The position numbers were made by a program, and so were the translations under genes. A model generated the notes under the pieces. It was not told the origin of the DNA. It saw only the letters and a list, made by a program, of their open reading frames with translations, and made no database searches. Below are positions 33,993 to 63,711 of a stretch of DNA of 64,000 bases, piece by piece (position 1 is the stretch's first letter; every line of letters starts with the position of its first letter). This DNA is from Mycteria americana (taxonomy: Eukaryota; Chordata; Aves; Ciconiiformes; Ciconiidae): contig NC_134366.1 in NCBI RefSeq assembly GCF_035582795.1, forward strand, positions 153,497,519 to 153,561,518, given 5' to 3'.

Positions 33993-36900
33993 TTTACAGA
34001 AAGCATTGCAGAAAACATATTAGACATGCACAGCAAAAGCTTCTGTTAATTTGTGAATGTGCTGTGCCAGAACCAGGGTGCCACCTCACAGATATTGTTG
34101 CCATTACACTCATACTGGAGTCACGCATTTGAGTGGACTAATGCACTGTTCGCTTCTGTGACTGTACACATGCATACCCCTGTGCTCAAGGTGAGCTGGA
34201 TGGCAGGCAAAGGAGGTAAGTTTGCTCTTCCCCATCTCCCTAAACCTGGGGTACCAGGGAAAATGGCACATTCAGCACACTTTTTTTTTAATTCTAAAAC
34301 AAATTCACGTTCAGTGCCTCAAAGACCTTGAGGTTTATCTCAGTGGTAGAACAGTTCTTACCCTGATCTACAGTATTAGGTCTATTTATTCCTTCAGCTG
34401 CCCTGTGGTTGAGAAGAGCGTAGAAGAAATACCCAGTAAACTGAGGTCCTCTTTAGTTGTACAGATGAAAAGGCAGGTCTGTCTCTCCCCTGGCATTACA
34501 CTGAGACATACCTCTCATTCTCTGCAGACCTTACTTGGTTTCTGTTTTCTCCCATTTGTTTCTGTCCTGTGAGCTGGGGAAGTCTGGGGGTTTGTTTATC
34601 TTCAGCTGTCTCCTCTGCAAGTTGTTCAGCTATTCCCTTTGGCCTCGCTGTTTACCATAACCCTCAATCACATGATTACATTGTTCTTTTTTCTTTTTTC
34701 TTTTTTTAAAGTCTACAAGTTACAATTAAAAAACAGTATTCCATCCACAATTGTTTCTGTTCCTTTTCTTGCCTACCCTCTCGTCACATTTCCTACATTT
34801 TATTTTGGCTCTTTTCCCCTGTCTTTGTCATTCAAAGCCTTCTTTCCTCTTTCGGTATGTTTTCTTCTGCTCCAATAGATTATTCTTCCCCATATATAAA
34901 AGCATGTATTTTTTCTTTCTGCTGAGCACAAGTGAACTACAGGTACAGTTGAAATTAAGGGGTTTATTTACTCATTTATTGGCATAATGGAAATTTTTTA
35001 TATCTTTCATGTTACTGGGCATTGTCTCTAACTGCCTCTCTAGGACTTGTCAGAAATGTATTCATACACCACCAGCACTCAGAACAAGAGTCTGCGGAGA
35101 AGTCTGGATTTGGCTTTTGAGTCATTCATCCCTTTCCTCCCCCCAGCTCACAGCAGAGCTCAACTTCCTTTTTAAATGTCCTTCACTAGTGTAGAAGCTG
35201 TTTGATTTACTGTGAAAAATCCCCCAATTGGATCAAATCTGGTTTGCAAAATTAATGAAAGGCTGACCTGATTGTCTTGTGAAGATAATTCAGAGAGACA
35301 TGCTAGTGCTCCTGACCCTCCTGAAACAGTACAAACAAGGCCATTTCCTTTCAGCAGCCGTGTTTATGGAACTCTCCTCATCACCACCCCGTACCCCCGA
35401 ACTTGGCTTCCTTCATAGGTAAGCTAAAGGCTTTTTTTTCCTCTGTGCTAATCCTGTTGCAGCATTTCGTGTGGGCAGCTGGGTGTGCAAAGTCTGGGTT
35501 TACATGTGGGTGGGTTTACATCTGGGTTTACATCTGGGTTTACATCTGGGTTTACGTGTGGGTGCTGGGTTTACAACTGCTTTCACCCTGATCCCTGCTC
35601 TGTCAATATGGTCACACTGACTCACTTTGTTTCCATCACAGTTTAAATAGGCCAGAGATGCCTGCACTTAAAGAAGAAATGAACAGGCAAAGCCTTTCCT
35701 CTAGTCCTGCTTTACATCGCAGAAGTGGAAAGTAAGGCTCAAAGGATCACTCTTTGCTGATGATGAAATAAAGCCTGAAAATGGGGATGTTATTGTCGAC
35801 TTTATGGGCACAGACTTCAAAACACGTGAACGTGCTTCCTGGGTGCTGCTGTGCATGAGAGCCACTCCCTTCTCACCTCACTCCCGGTGGACAGTACCAG
35901 CCCTGCCCTCCGGTGGCCCAGGGCAGCTACATAGCCCAGTATCGCTACTCTGCAGAGATCCCCTGGTACTTCAGGCTGAAGAGAGAGGCACTGCAGGTGT
36001 AGGTGCTTGCACCACAGCCATGAGCTCTTCACAGGCAGTGAAATGGCAGCCAACAGACAACCGGGCAATAAACGCACACTGGCCTTACGAGGATTTCTCT
36101 AGCAAATGATGGGGATGAAAGCAATGTTAGGTATGCCAGGATGAGATCTCCCAAATTCCTTCTCTGCTCCTGCCCCTGGAATCCAGGTCACCAGGGAAAA
36201 TGGGGTACTAAAGATCCCGAATTTCTGTCTGGCTTGAGAGAGTGACAAAAATATGGTTAACAAGCAGAGTTTTTTCCTTACTTTAACAATGTATTTGAGT
36301 CTTCACCTTTCCGTAAAAGAGCAGAGGGGAAACCAGCAGAATGCCCATGGGAAGTGCTAAGCAAGGAAAGTTGTTCTGTGTTTCAGCTTTGACAAAACAG
36401 ATCCTCGGCTCCTCTGTACTGAGAGGTATTGCTTCAGAGAAAAAGGGTTTTAATGCAGCAATGCCACCTCTCAAAGCAATCAGAGATAGTCTACTCTTGC
36501 TGAGTGACCAACAGGCAGAAGGAAGAATCAAAAAAAGCAAACATTTTTCTCAGTAGGCGCTGGAGAAGGCTGAGGAGTGTGGCTAAATGAGGTAGGATTC
36601 AAACATCTGGGAAAGCAATTGTTGTCTTACTTCCCTGTGAAAGGCTGAAGGAAACTGTGCTGCAAAAGTCATCTCCAATCCAGCTTTCCAACCTAGTGTG
36701 GGGCACCTGTTGTCTCAGGACTACAGTTACAGCACAGCCCCAGCAACAATTTCTTGAGAATGTAATGAGCAAGTGATAGCTGGGATGAGGTTGTAAGACA
36801 AATTCAGAAGTCTTGTCAGGGTCTAGAGACTGAGGCAGGACTGAGAGACCTCTCAGTGCTCCTTCCAGTGCTCCAGTTCAGGACCTGTGCTCACGTAAAT

Positions 36901-39900
36901 ACGTTTTATAATCCCATTTCATCCCAAATTAACTATATGCCTACTAGAAAAAAAATCCTACTATGTCTGGCTCTGCTATCACTCACTACTGGTCTTTTGG
37001 AATAGGGACTGGGGCAGTTCCAAAATTATATCCCTGTGAAGATCCCACCATTATAGTGTGCCCCACATAAGTGGAAAGAGAACAAGGACTGAAGGGATGT
37101 GGAGTCTGATAGTCTCAACTTTAGTAGTAGTGCCTGAATAGCACAGCTGAAATACTTTGGATGTCACACAGTTTCTCAAGGGCTATTACTTGGCACGTGT
37201 GGCTAGAGGCAGGATTCAGGTACTAGGGCCTGCATGTGTCATGGCAAAATAAATACTCCTAAATTTCATAAACCTGACGGGCTCAATAACTTGTTGCACT
37301 CAAGGACATAAAAATACAGCAGATGCTTTGGTGTAAATCCCAGTTCACAATATGCAGGTAATTTTTTCCATGACATCTGCACAATAGTTAAAACAGTCAT
37401 TGGAATTAAAAAGTAGGCATTTGTTAAGAACAAAATCCAAAGGATATCCCCCATGAGGAGTATAATCCATGGTACAGAGCAGTAAATACCAACATAGGGA
37501 TCAGGAACTCCTTGCTAACTGTACAGGGAGAAGCTTCCTCATTTCTAATCTAATAAAAATCAGTAGGAAACCTAAAAAGATTATACATTTTTCCACAGAT
37601 AATACACTTTCATGGTTTGGAGAGCTCAGTTCACAAAATGAGTGTTTATATAAGTCATAAAACTACTTGCTGTTATCATACTGCGAAAACATCTGTTTTC
37701 AGAAAAATCACTGACTTTGTTCCTTTGGGCTTTCATGATCTGCAGTCTTTTGTATCACTTTGATCTCAATAGGTGTCCCAAGAGCCCAAAGGACATTTGA
37801 AAGTCCTGGGCACATCCACAGTATCCAAAGGGTGGGTGAAACTCCTGGGTTTCATTTCTGTCATAATTGAGGCATTTTGGCCTTGAGCAACTCATTTAAG
37901 CCAACACTGGATGTTAAACATCAGGCAACACATATATTCAATCACTTGCGTGATTTCAGAGCTTTGAGCATTCATAGTTCTCACAACAGTAAACTTATTC
38001 TAATTATATTTACTTGTCTCACAGGTATATCATGCAATTGCACGGCTCTAATAATTGTTAAAACCTGAAGCCTCAGATGAAAGACTCCACACAAATATAA
38101 ATTATTGTTAAAAGTAGAAATAGGTCCTTTCTCCCCCTGCTTTACTCTTCCCAAATTTCTTCTCTTCTTCCAAGGTAGCAAAAGATTAACTAAAAAGAAT
38201 GGATTCATGGTTGACATGCACTCTTGACAAGACAAAACATAAGAAAAGACAGGCATCCTTCATACCAGAAAGTTCCAGTTCTGAGAGGCAAAGACAGGCT
38301 AGGAGGAAGGCGGCTGCAGAGTAGACATCTGCATATATTTAGTCACACTGTATTCTCTTTACAGTCAATAGAGACAAACTGGCATTGCAAGAAAACTACT
38401 CATCTCATCCCAAAGGAGAACAGCTCTGGACAGGTTCATGTAGCCTGTTTTAGATCTTGATCCAGAGATGAATAGTGTTCCAGAAGCACACTTCTCTCTG
38501 TTGATCACAGAGGGAGACTAGACAACAAACTCAGATGCAGAGCATTGCAGTATAGAAGTGTACATTGAACAGTGAACCCCATTCCCTTGTAACAGTCATT
38601 GTAATAGTGCTGGATGCCTGGTTCTGCTGTTCTGCCACTCCAAAGACAACCTGAGAAATGGGAACTTGCGCTAGCTCTTCCTGAACATCCCCAAGATTAT
38701 CCTCCATCACCTTACAAAGAAAAATACTCCTTTGCTATTTAGAGACACAAGAACTAGTAGGAGTTTGTTTCTCATACAAGCTCATACATCACTGTATGCC
38801 TATGAATATAGCAGGAACTACAAGTCTGCCTTCCACTGTCAAATTAAAAATAAAAGTAATTATCATATGCTTTCTGTGTCTGTCTTAAAATATGAATGTC
38901 TTTCTGTGCCTGTTCAGCCCGTGGGTTGCACAGAAGTACACGTTACCCTGTTTGTACATATAGGACAATAAACTCACCGTACAGGTGGTTTTGTGTTGGC
39001 CTCATTTCTCTCTTAAATATTCCCCAGTGACAGTTGCTTAAAAAGAAGGGCTATCACACGTGAAAATGCAACTTTAAACAACATTCTAGGTTTCTGAGGC
39101 AAAACCTGTCTAGACATGGTAACAGAGTCATGCTTCTAAGAATACAATTACTTCTCAAATGGGAAATCAGATAAATTGAGCAAGTGAGATTTTTTTAAAA
39201 TTAGGAATCCTATCCTACAAAAAACTCCAAAGTATTAGTTACATCAGGAAAAAACTCACATTTTCAGTAAAAAAACATTTTTTGAAACTAATGCATTATG
39301 CTCTTGCTATGGTGATCCCACTTCATAAGCCTTCAAGTTATGGGTGTGTGTCTCTTCATATAGCCAGAACACAAAACAGTATTGTAGGTGAGTTCACCAG
39401 TACGGTTAGCATAGGTTTGCCTAGGGTGTAATAAAGGAAACACTTGAACACACCAATAAACACTTGGCTGGGCAGCTGGCAGGGACAAAATGTATAAACC
39501 CCTTTAAAGACAGGGACAGGGAGATATAGCAGCAACTCTAAAACAGTGACAGTTCTCCTGAATCAGCATTTTTCTGTACCTGACCCCTTCCAGGAAGGGA
39601 AAAACAAAAAATCAAATTCAGCATCTGCTATTAGAATTCTCTGACTTGCTAAACACAACAGAGATCTTCCTAACACATGAAATTAGAGAATTAGGATTCA
39701 TGTCCTGTGACCTAACAGAGCAAGAATGTAGAAAATGTGCTTAAAGGCCACTGCTCATTGCTTTGACTTTATAGGTTAGCTGATACCTTCTAAAGCGAAA
39801 TATTAAGAAATACCATCCCCAAACTTAGAACCTACAGAGCTGCTCCCACATTATAATTGTAGTTATTATTTTATTATTACTCCATTTTCTAAAAATACTT

Positions 39901-41220
39901 TTCCAGTTCTAATAACAAAATTCCTTTTAAAGAGAAATTGCAATGACAACTTTCATGCAGAAGCCCAGTATAATGTTTATTGGTTACTGTCGTTTCATGC
40001 TGGCTCTTGAGAAGTTGATTGTGGACTGATTGTTGGACCCAGAATGCACTGCTTTGGTGGGGACAGCAGGGTCATTTTCATTTGCTTTTATCTACAGAGA
40101 AGAAAAAGACAATATGATATAATCTTTCAAAAGAAAATCTCTGCTTTGCAATTTGTCACTCAGAGAGGTAATAATGGAGAAAGAGTGGTAGGAGCTAGAA
40201 AGAATGATTATTGCTCCCTCACTCTATTGCAGCTTTAGCCTTTAGTCCTCTCTATTACAAAAGCTTTCTCCCTTATGACAGAGGAAAACAAATAGCATGC
40301 TGCACTCTGTTGCTGCTACTGATGCCCTGGATGAAGTTCACTGTGAGGGAGCTTTAAAGGAATGATACAATGAAATGTGGAAAAGCTAACTTCACCCTCC
40401 CACTATTGCAGGTTTGTTTCTGTCCTCATATTAATTAGCACTAAGAACAGTCCCATTTTATGTGAGGTGCGAACTGGGGCTTCACATCCATCTATTGGGA
40501 AGTCATTTCTCAAACCAGCTAATCTCATTGTTGGTACACGTATGCACCCAAAAACTCAGCGTGGATTTTGTCATGTTTACTGCCACTCACTGTCCCCCTG
40601 ACCCATATTAATCAACTCCCCTGCTGTCGCAGACAACGTTTCAGCTGCAGCTGGCATACAGCAGCACCATGTCTCAATGTGCTTGCTGAAGGTCTTACCT
40701 AGTTCTTTTACCTTTTCCTGAAGCATTTATTCTGCTTGTTAAACAGTTAAAGACTGAGGTGGTGTCGCCTAGTCCTTCTCCCCAGATGCCTTATCCCACC
40801 CATATGTTGCACTGCACTGATCCTTGCTAGGTTCTTCTGAGAGACAGTTCAACTCACTAAGCCAACAGAAAACTAACCCGGAAAAAGGAAGCTAATTGTT
40901 TTCTGCTGCCTTAGCAAGTAAATCAGCTCACAGAAAGATCTACTGAGCACCAGAGCATATACAGGTGAGGGAGTGTCAATAACCAAGCTATGCACTGTGG
41001 ACACTGGAGAGGAGGAAAGCAGAGATGCCTGGTGTTATTCCCCTGTTAGCAGCACTGAGCCTTACAGCAGCTCAACCATCCATGAGACCACTGCTGGCAT
41101 TGACTGCAGCACCTCTATTGCATGAAGACAGCTGTTGTCCTTGCAAAACAGATCTATCAGCTTAACCCAAACAGCACAACTGGTGGAGAGTTATTGTCTG
41201 TAACACAGGGACACTAGAGA
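33993..41220. other. Convergent intergenic spacer between DCSTAMP and DPYS
   Basis: No gene was recognised. It contains a 12-bp minisatellite (35497-35575) and otherwise AT-rich unique-looking sequence. The frames present are short and without features. Confidence 0.5.
35497..35575. repeat. 12-bp minisatellite, unit GGGTTTACATCT
   Basis: Three near-identical GGGTTTACATCT units are flanked by degenerate ones (GGGTTTACATGT and GGGTTTACGTGT, with GGGT insertions). It encodes a meaningless VYIW repeat in one frame. It is a local tandem array with about six units. Confidence 0.88.
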
Positions 41221-41221
41221 A

Positions 41222-41227
41222 TTTAAT
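41222..41227 (-). promoter_or_regulatory. Candidate DPYS polyadenylation signal (ATTAAA, minus strand)
   Basis: TTTAAT on the plus strand reads ATTAAA on the minus strand, about 410 bases past the DPYS stop codon. A canonical AATAAA occurs further on (plus-strand TTTATT near 40727). Use of either is not shown by sequence. Confidence 0.25.
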
Positions 41228-41636
41228 TTTTCACATCAAGCTGGTTTGGGTTTTTTTTTCTGAAAATTTGCAAGCCAAACTTTTATGCTTTGTTTGTACT
41301 CCTGCTGCTAACTGAACTCAGGTTTTCTATGGGCCTTCATACCCATGTCTCAGTCTAGCAGTTAAATTCTATTTGCTCCTCTCAGCTGAACTTTTTAAAT
41401 GAGGCTCCAATCAGAACGAGATCCTCCCTACCTGGGCTGCCACACATTTTCATCAAATTTAAAGATACCAAGCAACTCAGTTTCTGAGAGGGCTTATTTC
41501 AGACAAGCCTGTCACAAGCTAGATGGCCTGCTGCACTTTTGTTTTCTTGAAATTTCAGAGAAGCATTAAGTAAAGTAGTTTTCACTAATCAAAAGAGACA
41601 GTTACCTGCAAGAACCGAAACTGGGGAATGAGCCTA

Positions 41637-57325
<15,689 letters not shown>

Positions 57326-58017
57326 CTGAAAAAGGTAAAGCAATAGCATCATCATCAAACAATATAAAAATGCATATCATGTATTTTCTCTGTTCTGGAT
57401 CTTTTTGGTGGCAATGGATTTAAATTTGAATGAGTGTTTCAAATTAAACACCAACATATGGAAGGACATAATAAACTAAGCTATAACACAGCATCTCTGT
57501 TCTGAATATTCTGCTGGTGATCTCCCAATATATTTCCTCATAGGAACATTGCTTGGGCAAGTTTTTTAATTAAATTGTTGACAGATATATTATAATGGGT
57601 TTTACATATTGTTTACCAGGCATGTGATTGAGATTTCAAAAGGAACACAGTCCTCAGTTGCATTAACTATGTTCAAGATGCTTATATTTCTTGGTAGCAC
57701 CTGTTTGGTGCTCTGAAATTATTGACTGTGTAACAATGTAAGTTAATATATACAGCATACAGACTTTGCAAGGTGGTACTTTTAATTGTCAGGCTATAAT
57801 TGTTCCTGGAAGAACAATATAGCACCAGACATAAATTTAAAGAGTGTAAAAACATTTCCAAAAAAACCCCCTATAAATTAAATAATTTTAAAAGTTATTT
57901 CCCAAATTTTAACCTTTAATTCTTTGCTGCACAGTATTCCAGATTCCTCAGAAGAGGATGTCAACCCAGACCAGCTGTTAGCCTTTGGATAGAGCTAACA
58001 TATTTTAACTGTTTTTT

Positions 58018-58084
58018 CATGGGTTTGAAACTCATCAAAAGTCATCATTTTCAGTTTGAAACATGGGTTTGAAACTCATCAAAA
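58018..58084. repeat. 44-bp tandem duplication
   Basis: The 23-base segment beginning CATGGGTTTGAAACTCATC is repeated exactly at 58018-58040 and 58062-58084. The spacer also contains a TTTGAAAC echo. Confidence 0.9.
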
Positions 58085-59775
58085 CAAAATAGGAGATGAA
58101 ACAAGATGTTTCACTCCCTGAGGAGGTGGTCCAGCCACTTTGCAGTTCTCCAGGTGACAGGTGGTAATGCCCCTGACTGTGACGGTCACCAAAGAACCAG
58201 AGGGAGCTGGGACCTCACACACCCACTCATAGGCTCCTTGATGCTGGTTAAAGGCAGCCTCTGCTGGATCCCAGCAAGAGCTTTCTCCCTCCCCTGCTCC
58301 CTACAGACAGTGGGTATCTTGCTACGTATCCCAGATTTCAATCCAGGGACAATTTTTATTAGAACTATCACTACATTACCCCAGCAAGGGCTCAGCTGGT
58401 AATTGCTTGGTGATAACAAGACAGTGACCTTTCTCTGGCTTTCTGCATGTGAGTCAGGCATTCACTGTACTGCTGGAAAATAGCAAAGCAAACCTTTGCA
58501 GATTTCTCTCTGTACATTAGATTCTGGTACTTCTGTGAGCTACTGGATTATAACTGCTACACTAGCATAGGTAGCTACTGAGGAGCTCAATTCTTTTCAA
58601 AATATGTTTCCCACTGCAGTAGTGTCATTCCTTAAATTTTCTGTGCTAGACTTGCAAAAAGGCCTCATACCATTTAAAACCCATAGTTCTACAGTTATTT
58701 CTACAAGGTTTCAAGACCTGCTCTGACATTACTACACTGTACATTTACTCCAAGTACTACACAGTATAACTTCTGCCACAACTTAAAGACTCCCTATTAG
58801 CATTATTAATTTGCTATAACCATCTCAGCATGCTCTGACATGCTGTACATGCTTGTTTCGTACTGACACTTTGGCTTGGAGCATTCTAAGCTCCCAGTCC
58901 CACTTATCTACATATTTACAGGTTTACACTTGGGCTCAGAGGGAGACCACCACCACTTTGGGACTGGAAATCATGACTTAAGCAGTTATTTGCTGGTTTT
59001 TGCAGCTTATTTTCAAAACCTAAAGCACTGGGTATGAGGCCACCCATGTAAGTGATACGTCCACTCAGTGAATAAGGAGGTTTGAGTCAGATTAGTGTTT
59101 TCCTAATTCAGAGCTGCTGCAGGAGTTAGGGGGATCTTTGCCTTCCTTGGGCAACTCCAAACACAGTATTTGAGGGCAGGCTGCCACAAACCTAGATATA
59201 TACAGAAAAAGTCCTGCGTATATAACCAATCTCCTATATTTACTTATTAGGCTTTTGACAGATTTTTAATAAGCAAAGTCAGTGGAAATTGGGGGAGGAG
59301 GAAGAGTGGTGCGGTGTGTGTCTTTCCTACTGCATCTAAACATGCTAAAGAAGCCTTAATCCAAACCTAAACTATGAATCATTAGGACATAGCTATAAAT
59401 AATAAAAGTTAAAATGATAGGAAAGGAGTAAATGTTTAGCTTCCATAAATAATTTTATTATCTCAGTTTCACAACATAAAAATGAAGTCTCCAAGCTCAC
59501 AGTTGTAGATGCTGAGTTGATTCTAACTCAGGTACCACAGCTGATGACAGTATTTCTGCAGTCAGAATTTGACCTGAGCAGCTCCCCTTGTTCCCATGAG
59601 TGGGAAGGAGTACAAGCCATTTCCTCAAGTGATTTTGTGACTGAACACTGCAGCTTCAACGGACTACATCTGGACACTTCTGCTGACTGTGCAATTTCTT
59701 GCATTTCATTTGGACCGTGACTAGCCAGACTGCAGGGTGCAACAATATCAAGATTCTGCTTAATCCAAATAACAA

Positions 59776-59860
59776 GAAAATTCTGCATTAAGGCTCTTTT
59801 AGCTCGATTGGCAATGAGGAAATTCTGCATTAAGGTTCTTTTAGCCCGATTGGCTTCTGC
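59776..59860. repeat. 42-bp imperfect tandem duplication
   Basis: A segment containing AAATTCTGCATTAAGG, then CTCTTTTAGC and CGATTGGC, occurs twice with a 42-base period and two substitutions in the second copy. Confidence 0.88.
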
Positions 59861-62800
59861 CTATAGGCATACAACTGGAGTAATGCGGTAATAAATCTTT
59901 CCATTTGTTATGTTTTCCTGCATTCAATAAAAATAGTAAGCAGAAAGTGTTCTGCTGTTTGGTCTTTCTGACATCTCTGAGCTGCTGGAAAATAGCTGTG
60001 GATTTTGTGACTTCATCAGATGCCCAAACTGGCTGGCAAGAGCTACTTTATAACAAAGAAGAACACACAACTACAATTTATGTTACCACCTATCAGAACT
60101 CAGAAAGAGCTATAATCTTGAGAAACGCCAACTAACATTTACAGACTTGAAAAACTGGTCCTTGTGTGCTTATTCTAGTAAAAGTTTCAGAAGCACTTAA
60201 CATAAGGTCATATAGGGCAAAGACACTCACTGACCAGCTATGATCTGAAAGAAGCAGAACTGCAAGGCAGGGTTTATTGAATCAGGCATAGTATTGCATC
60301 AATTAGGCCATCTACAGTCTGAACCCGAGCTGTCCTGCATGCGCCAGCTAAAAAGTTGGCATTTTGAGTTGCACTCCTGTGCTCAGAATCAGCTTGAGAG
60401 TCTGTATACCCACAGCTATGGACATGCCCTTCCTCTCACTAAGAGCAGACCTAACCTGTGACTGATGGTAGGAGGTACCAACTTTATAAGTCTAAGCAAG
60501 CTTCTTGTGATCTGACCAAGTACGTATTTTTTGTATGCATTTTTTTAAAAGGGAGAAATCTTTTAAAAACTGACTTTTTAGTAAGATGCTCCTCTCCAGT
60601 TCTAATCTGCACTAGAAAGTCTTATTTCCTGAGCTGTAACAGCACAGTTAAATGGGCAAAGGGACATGATCGCTAGTCTTTAGTACACTTAGAATGAAAG
60701 CATTTTTAAGTGGGAGGAAGTATAAGTAAGTCACATATGCCTACATTACATTTTATTAGCCTTCCTTCCCCGTAGGTGTTACTGGCCGAAGGAATGGGTG
60801 ACAGGGCCACATTAGTTTTCCCTAGTAAGTTCACATCAGGTAGTCCTAACAAGGAGAGGGAGCAGCACTGCTCGACACCAGCGCTCTACAGCCTTGTCTT
60901 CTCATTGTAGGGAAGACACACAATAGCAGAAAAAGGATCCTCTTTGACGTCCCACTCAAGAGAATGAGACTGAGCACACAGAGATATCGGACTGCCCTTC
61001 TGTGGAAGCAGACAGTTCCTCTTCCTATTCCAGCAAGATTCAAGATCATGGTCTGCCCAGAGATGAAGAAACAGCCCACTGAGATGAGCAAGAACAGTTC
61101 TCACAGAGAGGTGCTGCCTTTGACCCTCTCAAATGGAGAAACAGTGAACCATTGCTTTCAGCAAACAGGCTGGTAGGGCCCGGAAAGAACAGAATGGGGA
61201 CATGAGTTAACCTCTCCCTCTTCAACACAGTCACACGTGGAAATCTTGGATTTCCTGTTGAATATTCAGCAGCAATGTAGCTGTTGCTAATGTACATGAA
61301 AAACATGCTGGTACAATCTGGAGATTTCCTTCAGTGACCAGTGTTGCTGGAGATCAGAGCAGACATAGATGGTGGACTTTGGCATGGAGGGGAGAAGGAA
61401 AGATGGTCACTCATGTGATTCCCCTAAAGTTTGCTTATTCTAGTATAAGAACTAGTATCCCTTAACAGTCTGTGTGATTGATTTTAGCCTTTAAGGTCTA
61501 AGCCACAGCTCACTGAAGACAACAGAATTATGCCTACTGTCTTCAGCAAACTGGATCAGGCCTTTGGTCTCTAGCTCTAATATTGTTGTTTGCCTTGTAT
61601 AGCTAAATGAGGGACAAAGAAGAACTGGGCTCTGACTTACATTTTTGACTAGGGAAATCACCATCCCACAGATTTTGAGAAGCAATGCTTCAACTCTGGT
61701 ATCACACTGTCACCCAGAAAATAGATGACGCTCACTGAAGATCAGCCTCTCCCCTTTTGAGGTCAGTGATGGAATAAGCAGGGATATCAATATCCCCCCG
61801 ACATGGGCAGGGAGGAATATGCACCCACACACTGTACTTCATGCTAAGTGCTTGGAAAGGAACATGAAAAATTTCATAATTGTAAATAGCAGGAAGCTAG
61901 CATCAAGAGATGGAGAAATAATCTTTAAAAGATTAATAAACTGCATTAGAGTGAATACTTCAAATGCTTGAGAGCCTTCCTGTATTTAAGAGTTTACACA
62001 GCTTTCAGAGTGGTTTTAACCTGTCCAAGTTGAATATCTTTCAGCAAAATATTTGGGTTTCATTTATGTCACTCACTCAATACTTTGAGAATTTTTTTTT
62101 TTGTCTGGAACTCCTTGTTTTGTATTACCACTTTTAATTGAAGAATGGAAAATAACTTTTACTGAAACAAAGAACAATGAATTTCTAATTGCCAGAATTT
62201 ATACAGATCAGCCTCATTAAAAACTATAATATCTTTGTACCTATCTTTGTGGTACACTAGCTATCTTTTGAAATTTCTTAACCAATCCTAGATTTCTGTT
62301 TCCTAAACAGTATACTTCCATGAAAATAGAAATTAATTATGGAGAGATGTTATACGTTGCTGTGCACAAAGGCAAGCATTGATGATTCTGACTGCATGAA
62401 CCCAGGAAGCTATAAAATCCAATTTGCACCACAATAAGCATAAGTTGTACCAATTTCTTCTTTTTACACATCGAAGAAGCATACTGTTATCAAGTCAGTT
62501 ATCATACTGGCACAGCAGCCTATTCTTACGACACATGCCTAACAATATTTTACAGTATTTACTATCAGCATAGAATTTTGTACTTGAATACTGTGTTATA
62601 AAACGCCACCTCCTATCTTAGCTCTTTTATGTTCACAGCCAGTGTTTCATCTTTAATCTGGGTATTTTAACTGTTGTTACAGCTTCTTGTAGTTAATGTT
62701 GACATCACACCCGTGAATGTAAAAATAACTGTACACTGATGGATATAATCCACATTACCAGCAGCACTGTCATCTAGTGGAGGAATCCAATATAGCACAG

Positions 62801-63711
62801 TACCAAAAGATGTGCTAGTAAAAAATATACTGGTGGATTCTTTTATAAACTTGAACTACTGATAAGTCTTGCTAGAAGTCATAGTCAATACATACTCCAC
62901 ATAAACATATCCATCTATATTAGCACAATGATGTCATGCTGGTTTTCACTGCACTTTCCTCAAGCTCTCATACTCTGCATTTTGATATTAATAATCTACG
63001 CCCCCAATGCAAGCATTATCTAAAGCCAAGAAATAAGGAAACTGAGGTGTACATGCAATTAGGTCAGATGAACACAAGCTGAGATGTAAAAAGATAAGGA
63101 GAGATATTCCATAAAGTTTTAGGTCCTCCAAATCACGGGCCTCTGCCCTGCTCCTTCCACCCATATAATGTCTCCTCACAGTGCTGGTTCCACAGGCTGC
63201 TCTGGATTAACTTACAGGTGATGAGGTAAAACATCCTGAATGCCTACAGCCTTCAGGCTGCTTCTAGCCTGCCCTACAGATGGTCAAGAGGGTCAGGCTC
63301 CCTTGGCTGACCAGAACTATTTATGAACCCTGCAGTGCATGACCTGAGAAAACGTTCCCTGGAGGGAATTGAGGCTTTCAGACACTGTTATCGTCACAAT
63401 GATTTCTAAGTGCCCGGTGAATAGGAGTCCTGGTCATGCCATGGCGCTGTCTGTAAAAACATGGTGTGGTCTCTCTTGTAGAGTTTCTCATCTAAATAGC
63501 TGCTAATAATTGCTTGCAGACTATAACTCAAGGGAGGGGAATAGCAGAGCATATATTGTCTTGGACTGGTCACATAATTTTTAATGCAATAATGCTGTTC
63601 TGGCCATCACTTTGACCTTGGAGGTATAGTACGAAGGAGAAAAAAAGTTTGCTCTGGGGAGAAGGGAAAGTCTCAATCCCAGCTGCTGTTCTCCCACACT
63701 TCTTAGCTCCC

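Larger units (their letters stand above)
57326..63711. other. DPYS intron upstream of the first visible exon
   Basis: I looked on the minus strand for the preceding exon, which should encode an LYIVHVMSKSAA-like block and HAEN motif, and did not find it. This stretch is therefore probably intron throughout. It holds two short tandem duplications (58018-58084 and 59776-59860). Confidence 0.55.

Noticed and set aside
35403-35591. Frame encoding a repeated VYIW motif
   Set aside because: It is the translation of the 12-bp minisatellite.
37981-38256. 91-codon minus-strand frame considered as a DPYS 3' exon
   Set aside because: No similarity to the DPYS C-terminus. The exon at 41637-41711 fits phase and sequence.
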